This document shows positions 9,106 through 17,261 of a DNA stretch of 64,000 nt, in pieces. Every line of letters begins with the position of its first letter. Position 1 is the stretch's first letter. Source of the DNA: an uncultured Sphingomonas sp. (GTDB taxonomy: Bacteria; Pseudomonadota; Alphaproteobacteria; Sphingomonadales; Sphingomonadaceae); the NCBI RefSeq assembly GCF_936927845.1, contig NZ_CAKZHV010000059.1:191001-255000 (forward strand). The letters run 5' to 3'. Both the position numbers and the translations under genes were made by a program. The notes below the pieces were generated by a model, which was not told the origin of the DNA, made no database searches, and was given only the letters and a program-made list of their open reading frames with translations.

Positions 9106-10968
9106 ATGCTCAATCTTTCCGACATCACCGTTCGCCTCGGCGGGCGGACGATCCTCGATCGCGCCACCGCCGCGCTGCCGCCGCGCGGGCGCATCGGGCT
9201 GATCGGCCGCAATGGTGCTGGCAAGTCGACGCTGGTGCGCGTGATCGCGGGGATGCTGGAGCCCGACACCGGTTCCGCCGACATGCCGCGCGGCGCGCGC
9301 CTGGGCTACATCGCACAGGAGGCGCCCGGCGGCGACTCCACCCCGATCGAAACGGTGCTCGCCGCCGACGTCGAGCGCACCGCGCTGCTCGCCGAGAGCG
9401 AGAACATGGAGGACATGGATCGGCTCGGCGACATCCACGAACGATTGATGGCGATCGACGCCTGGTCCGCGCCCGCGCGCGCCTCGCGCATCCTCGTCGG
9501 GCTCGGCTTCGACGAGGAGATGCAGAACCGCCCGCTGGAAAGCTTCTCGGGCGGCTGGCGGATGCGCGTCGCGCTCGCCTCACTGCTCTTCTCTGCCCCC
9601 GACCTGCTGCTGCTCGACGAGCCGTCGAACCACCTCGACCTCGAAGCGGTGCTGTGGCTGGAGGATTTCCTCAAATCCTATCAGGCGACGATCGTCGTCG
9701 TCAGCCACGAGCGCGACTTCCTCAACAACGTCGTCGACCATATCCTCCACCTCGATCGCGGCAAGCTGACGCTCTACCCCGGCGGCTATGACGCGTTCGA
9801 GCGCCAGCGCGCCGAGCGTCAGGCGCAGCAGGCCGCCGCGCGCGAGAAGCAGATGGCGGAGCGCGAGAAATTGAAGGAGTTCGTCGCGCGCAACTCCGCC
9901 CGCGCCTCGACCGCGAAACAGGCGCAGTCGCGCGTCAAGGCACTCGCGCGGATGCAGCCGATCGCCGAGGTGCTCGACGATCCGTCCTTGTCGTTCGACT
10001 TCCCCGATCCGACCGCGCTGCGCCCGCCGCTCATCACGCTCGACCTCGCCACCGTCGGCTATGGCGAGACGCCGATCCTCAAGCGATTGAACCTGCGCAT
10101 CGACCCCGACGAGCGCGTCGCGCTGCTCGGGCGCAACGGCAACGGCAAGACGACGCTCGCCCGCCTGCTCGCCGCGCAGCTCACCCCGATGGAGGGGGCG
10201 ATGCAGGCGAGCGGCAAGATGCGCGTCGGCTATTTCACGCAGTACCAGGTCGAGGAACTCGACCGCGACGAGACGCCGCTCCAGCACATGTCGGCGCTGA
10301 TGGAGGGCTCGTCGCCCTCCGCGGTGCGCGCGCAGCTCGGCCGCTTCGGGTTCCAGGGCGACAAGGCGATCACCAAGGTCGGCAAATTGTCGGGCGGCGA
10401 GCGCGCGCGGCTCGCGCTCGCGCTCATCACCCGCGACGCGCCGCACCTGCTGATCCTCGACGAGCCGACCAACCACCTGGACGTCGACGCACGCGAGGCG
10501 CTGATCCAGGCGCTGAACGGCTACACCGGCGCGGTCGTCATCGTCAGCCACGACCGTCACATGCTGGAGATGACCGCCGACCGCCTCGTGCTGGTGGATG
10601 GGGGCACCGCGCGCGACTTCGACGGCGCGATCGAGGATTATATCAAGCTGATCCTGTCGGGCGACGGCTCGGGCAAGCAGTCGAAGGCCAAGGCAAAGGC
10701 CGACGCGCGCAAGCAGGCCGAGCAGCGCGAACAGGACAAGGCTTTGCGCAAGCAGGCACGCGATGCCGAGGCCGCGCTCGCCAAGCTGACCGAGCAGCTG
10801 AGCGCGCTCGACCGCGCGATGTTCGACCCCTCGACCGCGCAAGGCCCGCTCGCCAAGCTCAGCATGACCGAGCTGATGAAGCGCCGCGCCAGCGTGCAGG
10901 AGCAGATCGACGCGTCCGAGCAGAGCTGGCTCGAACTGAGCGAGCAGTTGGAAGCGATCGCCGCCTGA
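9106..10968 (+). CDS. ABC-F family ATPase (YheS/Uup type)
   Basis: A 620-residue protein with two ABC ATPase domains and no membrane segments. Both Walker A motifs are present (GRNGAGKST near residue 36, GRNGNGKTT near residue 345), both signatures (SFSGGWRMR and LSGGERARL) and both Walker B motifs (LLLLDEPSNHLD and LLILDEPTNHLD). Between them lies the charged linker typical of the family (QAAAREKQMAEREKLKEF), and a long coiled coil occupies the C-terminus. ABC-F proteins act on ribosomes, where they relieve stalls or resist antibiotics; which of these applies here is not visible. I start at ATG 9106 (MLNLSD); the frame stays open upstream through the hairpin repeat, which is not coding. Confidence 0.9.
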   Translation: MLNLSDITVRLGGRTILDRATAALPPRGRIGLIGRNGAGKSTLVRVIAGMLEPDTGSADMPRGARLGYIAQEAPGGDSTPIETVLAADVERTALLAESENMEDMDRLGDIHERLMAIDAWSAPARASRILVGLGFDEEMQNRPLESFSGGWRMRVALASLLFSAPDLLLLDEPSNHLDLEAVLWLEDFLKSYQATIVVVSHERDFLNNVVDHILHLDRGKLTLYPGGYDAFERQRAERQAQQAAAREKQMAEREKLKEFVARNSARASTAKQAQSRVKALARMQPIAEVLDDPSLSFDFPDPTALRPPLITLDLATVGYGETPILKRLNLRIDPDERVALLGRNGNGKTTLARLLAAQLTPMEGAMQASGKMRVGYFTQYQVEELDRDETPLQHMSALMEGSSPSAVRAQLGRFGFQGDKAITKVGKLSGGERARLALALITRDAPHLLILDEPTNHLDVDAREALIQALNGYTGAVVIVSHDRHMLEMTADRLVLVDGGTARDFDGAIEDYIKLILSGDGSGKQSKAKAKADARKQAEQREQDKALRKQARDAEAALAKLTEQLSALDRAMFDPSTAQGPLAKLSMTELMKRRASVQEQIDASEQSWLELSEQLEAIAA

Positions 10969-11085
10969 TACGCGATCACTGGCGGCTTGACCGCTGGCGG
11001 CACGATCAGCGCGCGGCGCGGGCGATTGGACCCGCGCCGCGCGCGACGCTAGTCTCGGGCGATCGTCGTCTGAGAGGATGCAGCC

Positions 11086-11970
11086 GTGACCGACACCTAC
11101 ACGCCGCCCGAAATCTGGACCTGGAACAAGGACAACGGCGGGCGCTTCGCCAACATCAACCGTCCGACCGCGGGCGCGACGCACGACAAGGAGCTGCCGG
11201 TCGGGCGCCATCCGCTGCAACTCTACTCGCTCGCCACGCCCAACGGGGTGAAGGTGACGGTGATGCTCGAGGAACTGCTCGCCGCCGGGCACAGCGGCGC
11301 CGAATATGACGCCTGGCTGATCCGCATCAACGAGGGCGACCAATTCTCCAGCGGGTTCGTCGCCGCCAACCCCAATTCCAAGATCCCCGCGCTGGTCGAC
11401 CGCAGCGGCGACACGCCCGTCCGCGTGTTCGAATCGGGCTCGATCCTTGTCTACCTCGCCGAGAAGTTCGGTGCCTTCCTCCCCACCGAACCCGCCGCCC
11501 GCGCGGAATGCCTGTCGTGGCTGTTCTGGCAGATGGGCGCAGGCCCGCTGCTCGGCGGCGGCTTCGGCCATTTCTACGCCTATGCCCCAACCAAGATCGA
11601 ATATGCGATCGACCGCTACGCGATGGAAGTGAAGCGCCAGCTCGACGTGCTCGACCGCCGCCTGGCCGAAAGCGAATACATTGCCGGCGCCGATTACACG
11701 ATCGCCGACATGGCGATCTGGCCGTGGTACGGCGCGCTGGTGAAGGGACTCGTCTACGACGCCGGCACCTTCCTCCAGGTTCACGAGTACAAGAACGTGC
11801 TGCGCTGGACCGACCAGATCGCCGAGCGTCCCGCGGTCAAGCGCGGGCGCATGGTCAACCGCGTGATGGGCGACCCCGCCAGCCAGCTCCACGAACGCCA
11901 CGACGCGAGCGATTTCGACACCAAGACGCAGGACAAGATCGCGCCCGATAACAAGGAAGCACAGGCATGA
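11086..11970 (+). CDS. yghU: YghU-type glutathione transferase-like disulfide reductase
   Basis: A 294-residue member of the nu-class glutathione transferases (YghU, YfcG relatives) that reduce disulfides with two bound glutathiones. The characteristic N-terminal extension is present (IWTWNKDNGGRFANINRPTAGA), followed by the thioredoxin-like domain (LQLYSLATPNGVKV, SGFVAANPNSKIPAL, FESGSILVYLAEKFG) and the all-helical domain (YTIADMAIWPWYG). It starts with GTG at 11086 behind a GAGAGGA sequence. Its last codon overlaps the ATG of the next transferase gene (ATGA), so the two form an operon. Confidence 0.92.
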   Translation: MTDTYTPPEIWTWNKDNGGRFANINRPTAGATHDKELPVGRHPLQLYSLATPNGVKVTVMLEELLAAGHSGAEYDAWLIRINEGDQFSSGFVAANPNSKIPALVDRSGDTPVRVFESGSILVYLAEKFGAFLPTEPAARAECLSWLFWQMGAGPLLGGGFGHFYAYAPTKIEYAIDRYAMEVKRQLDVLDRRLAESEYIAGADYTIADMAIWPWYGALVKGLVYDAGTFLQVHEYKNVLRWTDQIAERPAVKRGRMVNRVMGDPASQLHERHDASDFDTKTQDKIAPDNKEAQA

Positions 11971-12587
11971 TGCGCCTTTACGACAGCCGCCGCGCCCCCA
12001 ATCCGCGCCGCGTTCGCTGGGTCATGGCGGAAAAGGGCATCGAGGATATCGAGATCGTCCAAACCGATATCTTCAAGGGCGAGCACCGCACCCCCGATTA
12101 CCTCGCGCGCGCCGGGCTCGCCAACGTCCCCGCGCTCGAGATCGACGCCGACACGACGATCACCGAATCAATCGCGATCTGCCGCTATCTCGAGAGCGTC
12201 TACCCCGAGCCCAACCTGTTCGGCCGCGATCCGCTCGAAACCGCGGTGATCGAAATGTGGATGCGCCGCGCCGAGATGCTGCTCGCGACTCCGCTCATGA
12301 TGTCGGTCCGCCACGGCCACCCCGCGCTCGCCGCGATCGAGACGCAGGTGGCGGCGATCGCCGAAACCAACACCGCCGCCGCGACGCGCGCATTGAAGGT
12401 GTTCGACCGCCGCCTCGCCGAGAGCGCATTCATCGCCGCCGACCGCGTCACCATCGCCGACGTGGTCGCCTACACCGGCCTCGACTTCGCGCGCATGGTG
12501 AAATTCACCCCCGCGCCCGAACACACCCACCTGGCGCGCTGGATCGAGGCGATGCGCGACCGCCCCGCGGCCAGCGCCGGAGTCTGA
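11967..12587 (+). CDS. glutathione S-transferase family protein
   Basis: A 206-residue protein with the thioredoxin-like N-terminal domain (MRLYDSRRAPNPRRVRWV, then LANVPALEID and ITESIAICRYLESVYPE) and a helical C-terminal domain (FIAADRVTIADVVAYTGLDFA). The TESxAI pattern is the glutathione-binding corner of the fold. The natural substrate is unknown. It begins at the ATG that overlaps the stop of the yghU-like gene, so both are translated from one message and may serve the same thiol or detoxification task. Confidence 0.88.
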   Translation: MMRLYDSRRAPNPRRVRWVMAEKGIEDIEIVQTDIFKGEHRTPDYLARAGLANVPALEIDADTTITESIAICRYLESVYPEPNLFGRDPLETAVIEMWMRRAEMLLATPLMMSVRHGHPALAAIETQVAAIAETNTAAATRALKVFDRRLAESAFIAADRVTIADVVAYTGLDFARMVKFTPAPEHTHLARWIEAMRDRPAASAGV

Positions 12588-12644
12588 GCTTCTGTCCTCT
12601 TTAGGAGGAGTGGGTTGGCCGTCACCGAAACGCATCGTGTCGCG

Positions 12645-12757
12645 CCAACCCACCCCCGGCCCCTCCCTTGTCAGGGAGGTGAGTCTTGGCGCCCAACAGC
12701 CGAGCGCAAGCCCTCACCTTTTCCCTGACAAGGGAGGAGTCGGGGGTGGGTAGGTTG
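12645..12757. repeat. 113-base imperfect inverted repeat
   Basis: The left arm reads CCAACCCACCCCCGGCCCCT then CCCTTGTCAGGGAGGTGAG. The right arm is its imperfect reverse complement, with CTCACC, CCCTGACAAGGGAGGAG, GGGGGTGGGT and AGGTTG. About 30 bases separate the arms. Each arm carries its own small hairpin (CCTCCCT-tgtc-AGGGAGG). Related words occur at 2087-2190 and 46131-46171. Confidence 0.75.
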
Positions 12758-12785
12758 AGCAGGCATCCTCCACCTCACACCCTCC

Positions 12786-12872
12786 CCCCGTCACCCCGGA
12801 CTTGATCCGGGGTCCCGCTTCCAGTGAGCGACCGAAGCAGCGGGATCCCGGCTCAAGGCCGGGATGACGCCG
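12786..12872. repeat. paired CCCGG hairpins (REP-like), second copy
   Basis: It contains CCCGTCA, the stem CCCCGG-acttgat-CCGGGG, GTCCCGCTT and then AGCGGGAT, the stem CCCGGC-tcaag-GCCGGG, ATGACG. The two halves are roughly reverse complements of each other. It matches the element at 8964-9052 in order and wording. Confidence 0.75.
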
Positions 12873-12891
12873 TCAGGCCCAACCGTCCCGC

Positions 12892-13719
12892 TTACGCCTC
12901 AGCCGCACACCCGCACCCGCGCTCATCATCCACCGGCCGCTGGCACCGCTTACACATCGCCCGGTGCGTCGGCGTCAGGTCGTGCGTCACGCTCACCCGC
13001 TCGTCGAACACGAAACACTCGCCCTGCCAGCGCGTGTCGGCCTCAGGCACCTGTTCCAGATAATTGAGGATGCCGCCTTTCAGGTGGAACACCTCGTCGA
13101 TGCCCTCGGCGCGCACGAACGCCGTTGCCTTCTCGCACCGGATGCCGCCGGTGCAGAACATCGCGATTTTGGGCGTGCGCCGCTTCCCCAGCAACGCGTC
13201 GCGCCGTTCGCGAAACCACGCCGGAAAGTCGCGGAAGCTCCGCGTACCCGGGTCGATCGCCCCCGTGAACGTGCCCAGCGCGACCTCGTAATCGTTGCGC
13301 GTGTCGATCAGGATCGTGTCGGGATCGTCGATCAGCGCGTTCCAGTCCTCGGGCGCGACATACGCCCCCACGCCCTCCACCGGATCGAGGTCAGGCTGCC
13401 CCATCGTTACGATCTCGCGCTTCAACCGCACCTTCATCCGCCCGAACGGCATCGCATCGGTGCGCGAATATTTGACCTCCAGCGCCGCACATCCCGGCAA
13501 CGCGCGCAAATGCGCCAGCACCGCCGCGATCCCGTCGTCGCTGCCCGCAATCGTCCCGTTGACGCCTTCGTGCGCCAGCAGCAGCGATCCGCGCACCTCG
13601 GCCGCCTCGCACACCGGCCGCAGCGCGGCTTTCACCGCCGCCACGTCGTCTAGCGTCGTGAACTGGTACAGCGCCGCGACGAGGATCGGCGGCGGAGGCG
13701 AAGTCTCGATCATTCTCAT
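12892..13719 (-). CDS. trhO: tRNA uridine(34) hydroxylase TrhO (YceA, rhodanese domain)
   Basis: TrhO makes 5-hydroxyuridine at position 34 of some tRNAs with molecular oxygen. The 275-residue protein has an N-terminal acylphosphatase-like domain (HEGVNGTIAG, KVRLKREIVTMG) and a rhodanese domain with IDTRNDYEVALGTFTGA and the active-site loop FCTGGIRCEKA. The C-terminal cysteine cluster (MCKRCQRP, CGC) is also typical. Either of two ATGs, at 13719 and 13713, could start translation. It stands alone between repeat DNA and the amidohydrolase gene. Confidence 0.94.
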   Translation of the reverse strand: MRMIETSPPPPILVAALYQFTTLDDVAAVKAALRPVCEAAEVRGSLLLAHEGVNGTIAGSDDGIAAVLAHLRALPGCAALEVKYSRTDAMPFGRMKVRLKREIVTMGQPDLDPVEGVGAYVAPEDWNALIDDPDTILIDTRNDYEVALGTFTGAIDPGTRSFRDFPAWFRERRDALLGKRRTPKIAMFCTGGIRCEKATAFVRAEGIDEVFHLKGGILNYLEQVPEADTRWQGECFVFDERVSVTHDLTPTHRAMCKRCQRPVDDERGCGCAAEA

Positions 13720-13779
13720 CCGCTTGGGGGCACGTGAGGTAGCGCGTGCCCCTAGCAGATCGGACGCCGGCGCGTCAGA

Positions 13780-16700
13780 TCAATCCTGATCCGCGTCGCC
13801 GTAACCGTGCCCGGTGGTCATCCGCGTGCCCGTACCCCCGCCGCCGTTCGCGCCCTCGAACCAGTAGGGCATCCGCTGGCGGTTGCCCGTCTCGACCTCG
13901 TTGAGCGTCGCCGCATCATACAGATGCCCACCCAGCATCACGCGGCTCACCTTGTCGGTGTTGCGGATGTTCACCGTCGGATCGGCGTCGAGCACCACCA
14001 GATCGGCGAGCTTGCCCGGCTCGAGCGAGCCGACGTCCTTCTGATATCCGAGCGACGTCGCCGGCATGATCGTGCCCGCGCGCAATGCCTCGATCGGCGA
14101 CCACCCCCCCTTGGCAAAGCTCCACATCTCCCAATGCGCGCCCAGTCCCGCCTGCTGTCCGTGCGCGCCGATCGACACCTGCACGCCCTTGTCGGCGAGC
14201 TTCTTCGCCTCGCGCGCGCTCTCGCCGTCGACGTAATCCTCCTCGGGCGCTAATTCACGCCGCGCGTTCTGCGCCGCGAGCAGCGCTTGCGGTGCGTGGC
14301 GCGACAGGATCGGGTGACGCCACACGTCGGTGTGCGCGCGCCAGTACGGATCACCCGCCGGCCCGCCATAGGTGACGACCAGCGTTGGCGTGTAGTTGGT
14401 CTTGGTCTGCGTCCACAACTGAACCAGATCGTCGTAGAAATGCTCGAGCGGGATGTTGTGCTCGACGGTCGAGTTGCCGTCCTGGATCAGCGTCACGTCC
14501 TGCGTGAACAGCGACCCGCCCTCGGGCACGACCTCCATCCCCTCGGCCTGCGCGGCGGCGACGACCATCTGACGCTGCTCGCGCCGCGGCTGGTTGTAGT
14601 TCTTGACGCTGTGCGCGCCCTGCGCCTTCAACCGGCGCACGTCGGCGAGCGCGTCGTCGTAGCTGTTGATCTCCGCGTACACGTCGGGCGACTTCGCGCC
14701 GTAGATGATCTCGCCGGTCGAGAAGATGCGGGGCGCCAGGATCAGCCCCGCGCGCTGCATTTCGGCCGCGGGGAAGATCTCGGCCGAGCGCGACGACGGA
14801 TCGTGGATCGTCGTGGTGCCGAGCGCCAGGTTCGCCATCGCGTTCCAGTTCTGCTGCGGCACCAGTTCGTCGTCGCCCTGCGGGCCGTGCGCGTGCGCGT
14901 CGACCAGCCCGGGGATGATCGTCTTGCCCGCGACGTCGATCGTCTTGGTGCCGGCGGGGATCGTAACCGAGGCACGCGGGCCGACCGCGACGATGCGATC
15001 ACCGCGGATCAGGATCGTCGCATCGTCGATGATCCCGCCATCCGCGCGCGCCATCGTCACCACGCGCGCGCCGGTCAGTGCGACCGTGCCCGTCGGCTTC
15101 GCCGCGGGCACGTCCATCGACAGCGACACGCCGGTGCGCGGCGCCGCGAACTTCGGCGCGTTCTCGCCCACTGGTGCCTGCTGGAACAGCGCGTTGACCT
15201 GCGCGGTGTAGAGCGTCGGCCCGGTGCTCCAGTGCAGCGCCTGTCCGTCGTTCGACCAGTTGATGAAGTCCGCGCCGTCCGCGCTCACCTGCGTGACGGG
15301 CAGCGGCCCGGCCTTCTTGTCGGTTTCCACCCCCTGCGTGCCGGGCATCAGCGGCATGACGAACGCCTGGTAATTCTGCTTGAACGCGACGAACTCGCCC
15401 GTCGGCGACACCTGATAATCGCTGACCAGCTCGCCCTGCGCGTGGACCCGCTTGGCTTCGCCGTTCAGATCGGTGCTGACGAGCTGGCGCTTGTCCTTTT
15501 CGCTCGTCAGCAGGAACACGCGGTCGTTCCGGTTACCGAACTGCGGCTCGGCCGCGCCTTCCGCGATCCTGACCGGCGCGCCGCCCGTCGCCGCGACGCG
15601 GTACGCGCCCGATCCGCCGGCCCCACGCGCCGCGGTCAGCCCGCCGCCTTCGCCCTGCTCGAACACGATCACCTTGGCGTCGGGCGAGAAATGCGGCCGG
15701 CGATACAGCCCCGCCGCACTCGTCACGACCTTGGCCGAGCCGCCACCTGCCGCGACCGTCTTGATCTGCCCCAGCCCCGCATCGGTCCAGCCGACGAACA
15801 CGATCTGCCGCCCATCGCGCGACCAGCTCGGCCACAGCTCCAGCTCGTCGGTGGCGCGCGTCAGCCGCCGCGCCGCACCGCCCGCCATCGGCTTGACGTA
15901 CAATTTGCCCAGCGTCTCGAACACGACCTGACGCCCGTCGGGCGACACGCTCGCCCAGCGCGGCATCTTTGTCTGGATACGGTCGGGCGATACCTCGACC
16001 TGCGGGTGCGTCGCGTCGATCACCACGCGCGTGTCGTTGACGCGGAACGGCACCACGCGCGCACCCGATCCGTCGACCGCGACGCGCTGGATGTGCCCGC
16101 CCGCCCAGATCAGGATGGCCGCATTGTCGGGTGTCCACGCCATGTTGGGGTACACGCCCGTCACCGCCCAGGTTTCCTGCACGTCGCGGTCGAGGTCGCC
16201 GTAGATGACGCGCTCCACGCCAGTGGACAGGTCCTTGACCCACAGCTTGGTCTTGTTGTTCTCGCGGCGCACGAACGCGATCCGCTTGCCGTCGCGCGAC
16301 GGTGTCGGGCGCACCGATCCGCCGACCCCCGACACCGCGGTGGTCACTTCGCCGCTGTCGATGTCGTAGCGCTCGATGTTGAACAGGTCGGTGCGCGAGT
16401 TCTGCGCATATTCGAAGATCGGACCCGGCGTCACGTTGCGCGTGTAGAAGATGCTCTTGCCGTCGGGCGCGTAGATCGGCTCGCCCAACTCCTTCTGCAG
16501 CTGCTCGCTCTTGCGCTTGACCAACTGCACGCCGCCGCCGCCCGAGACGTGGTACAGCCACACCTCGCCGGTGCCCAATGAGCGGCCGGTCGTGAAATGC
16601 TTCTTTGCCGCGATGAAACGCCCGTCGGGGCTCCACGACGGCTGGTTGAGCAGGCGGAAATCCTCCTTCGTCACCTGCCTTTTGTCGCTGCCGTCGACGT

Positions 16701-17226
16701 TCATCACCCAAATGTTGTCGCCGCCGCCGCGATCGGAGGTGAACGCGATCCGCCGCCCGTCGGGCGAGAAGCGCGGCTGATGCTCGTACGCCAATCCTTG
16801 CGCGATCCGCGTCGGCGTGCCCCCCGCGAGCGGCATGGTGTAGATGTCGCCCAGCATGTCGAACGCGATCAAGCGACCATCGGGTGACACGTCGACGTTC
16901 ATCCAACTGCCGTTATCGGTGTTGATCGCCACCTCGCGCGTCCGCATTCCCGGCGGCGCGTTGACGTCCCACTTCGCGGGCTTGGCCGGCGTCGTCGCCG
17001 CGACCGTGCGGGCGTTGGCGTTGGCGTCGGGCGCGGGTGTCGCGGGCGGCGCGACCGGCGGGCGTTCGGTGACGACCTCGGGATTGGGTTGCGTGATCTG
17101 GTTCTCGGGCGCCTGCGTCTGCTCGATAGGCTTCTGCGCCGAGGAACCCTGGGCCGGCGCAATCTGCGCCGAAAGCTGGCCCGCCATCAGGCACAAGGCG
17201 ATGGCGGTGGCGGCACGGTAGGTCAT
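13780..17226 (-). CDS. exported amidohydrolase with TolB-like beta-propeller repeats
   Basis: A 1148-residue protein with a signal peptide (ATAIALCLMAGQLSAQ) and a low-complexity Pro/Ala linker. A long region of PD40/TolB-like propeller blades follows, each with a SPDGR motif (VSPDGRLIAFD, FSPDGRRIAFTSDR, WSPDGRFIAAK). The amidohydrolase barrel occupies about residues 730-1110: GLVDAHAHGPQGDD carries the first metal histidines, VEHNIPLEHF a further one, IGAHGQQAG another, and LEPGKLADLVVLD closes the fold. The family is common in sphingomonads, where it is thought to be a periplasmic hydrolase of cyclic amides or peptides; the substrate is not known. It is followed upstream by the MscS gene on the same strand. 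Confidence 0.88.
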   Translation of the reverse strand: MTYRAATAIALCLMAGQLSAQIAPAQGSSAQKPIEQTQAPENQITQPNPEVVTERPPVAPPATPAPDANANARTVAATTPAKPAKWDVNAPPGMRTREVAINTDNGSWMNVDVSPDGRLIAFDMLGDIYTMPLAGGTPTRIAQGLAYEHQPRFSPDGRRIAFTSDRGGGDNIWVMNVDGSDKRQVTKEDFRLLNQPSWSPDGRFIAAKKHFTTGRSLGTGEVWLYHVSGGGGVQLVKRKSEQLQKELGEPIYAPDGKSIFYTRNVTPGPIFEYAQNSRTDLFNIERYDIDSGEVTTAVSGVGGSVRPTPSRDGKRIAFVRRENNKTKLWVKDLSTGVERVIYGDLDRDVQETWAVTGVYPNMAWTPDNAAILIWAGGHIQRVAVDGSGARVVPFRVNDTRVVIDATHPQVEVSPDRIQTKMPRWASVSPDGRQVVFETLGKLYVKPMAGGAARRLTRATDELELWPSWSRDGRQIVFVGWTDAGLGQIKTVAAGGGSAKVVTSAAGLYRRPHFSPDAKVIVFEQGEGGGLTAARGAGGSGAYRVAATGGAPVRIAEGAAEPQFGNRNDRVFLLTSEKDKRQLVSTDLNGEAKRVHAQGELVSDYQVSPTGEFVAFKQNYQAFVMPLMPGTQGVETDKKAGPLPVTQVSADGADFINWSNDGQALHWSTGPTLYTAQVNALFQQAPVGENAPKFAAPRTGVSLSMDVPAAKPTGTVALTGARVVTMARADGGIIDDATILIRGDRIVAVGPRASVTIPAGTKTIDVAGKTIIPGLVDAHAHGPQGDDELVPQQNWNAMANLALGTTTIHDPSSRSAEIFPAAEMQRAGLILAPRIFSTGEIIYGAKSPDVYAEINSYDDALADVRRLKAQGAHSVKNYNQPRREQRQMVVAAAQAEGMEVVPEGGSLFTQDVTLIQDGNSTVEHNIPLEHFYDDLVQLWTQTKTNYTPTLVVTYGGPAGDPYWRAHTDVWRHPILSRHAPQALLAAQNARRELAPEEDYVDGESAREAKKLADKGVQVSIGAHGQQAGLGAHWEMWSFAKGGWSPIEALRAGTIMPATSLGYQKDVGSLEPGKLADLVVLDADPTVNIRNTDKVSRVMLGGHLYDAATLNEVETGNRQRMPYWFEGANGGGGTGTRMTTGHGYGDADQD

Positions 17227-17261
17227 GCTGGTTTCCCCTCTTTTGCCGCCTGTTTACCCGA

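Larger units (their letters stand above)
12588..12891. other. 304-base intergenic region made of repeats
   Basis: This space between the converging transferase and trhO genes holds no gene that I can support. Almost all of it is two repeat elements (12645-12757 and 12786-12872), which may also serve as transcription end points for both neighbours. Confidence 0.7.
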
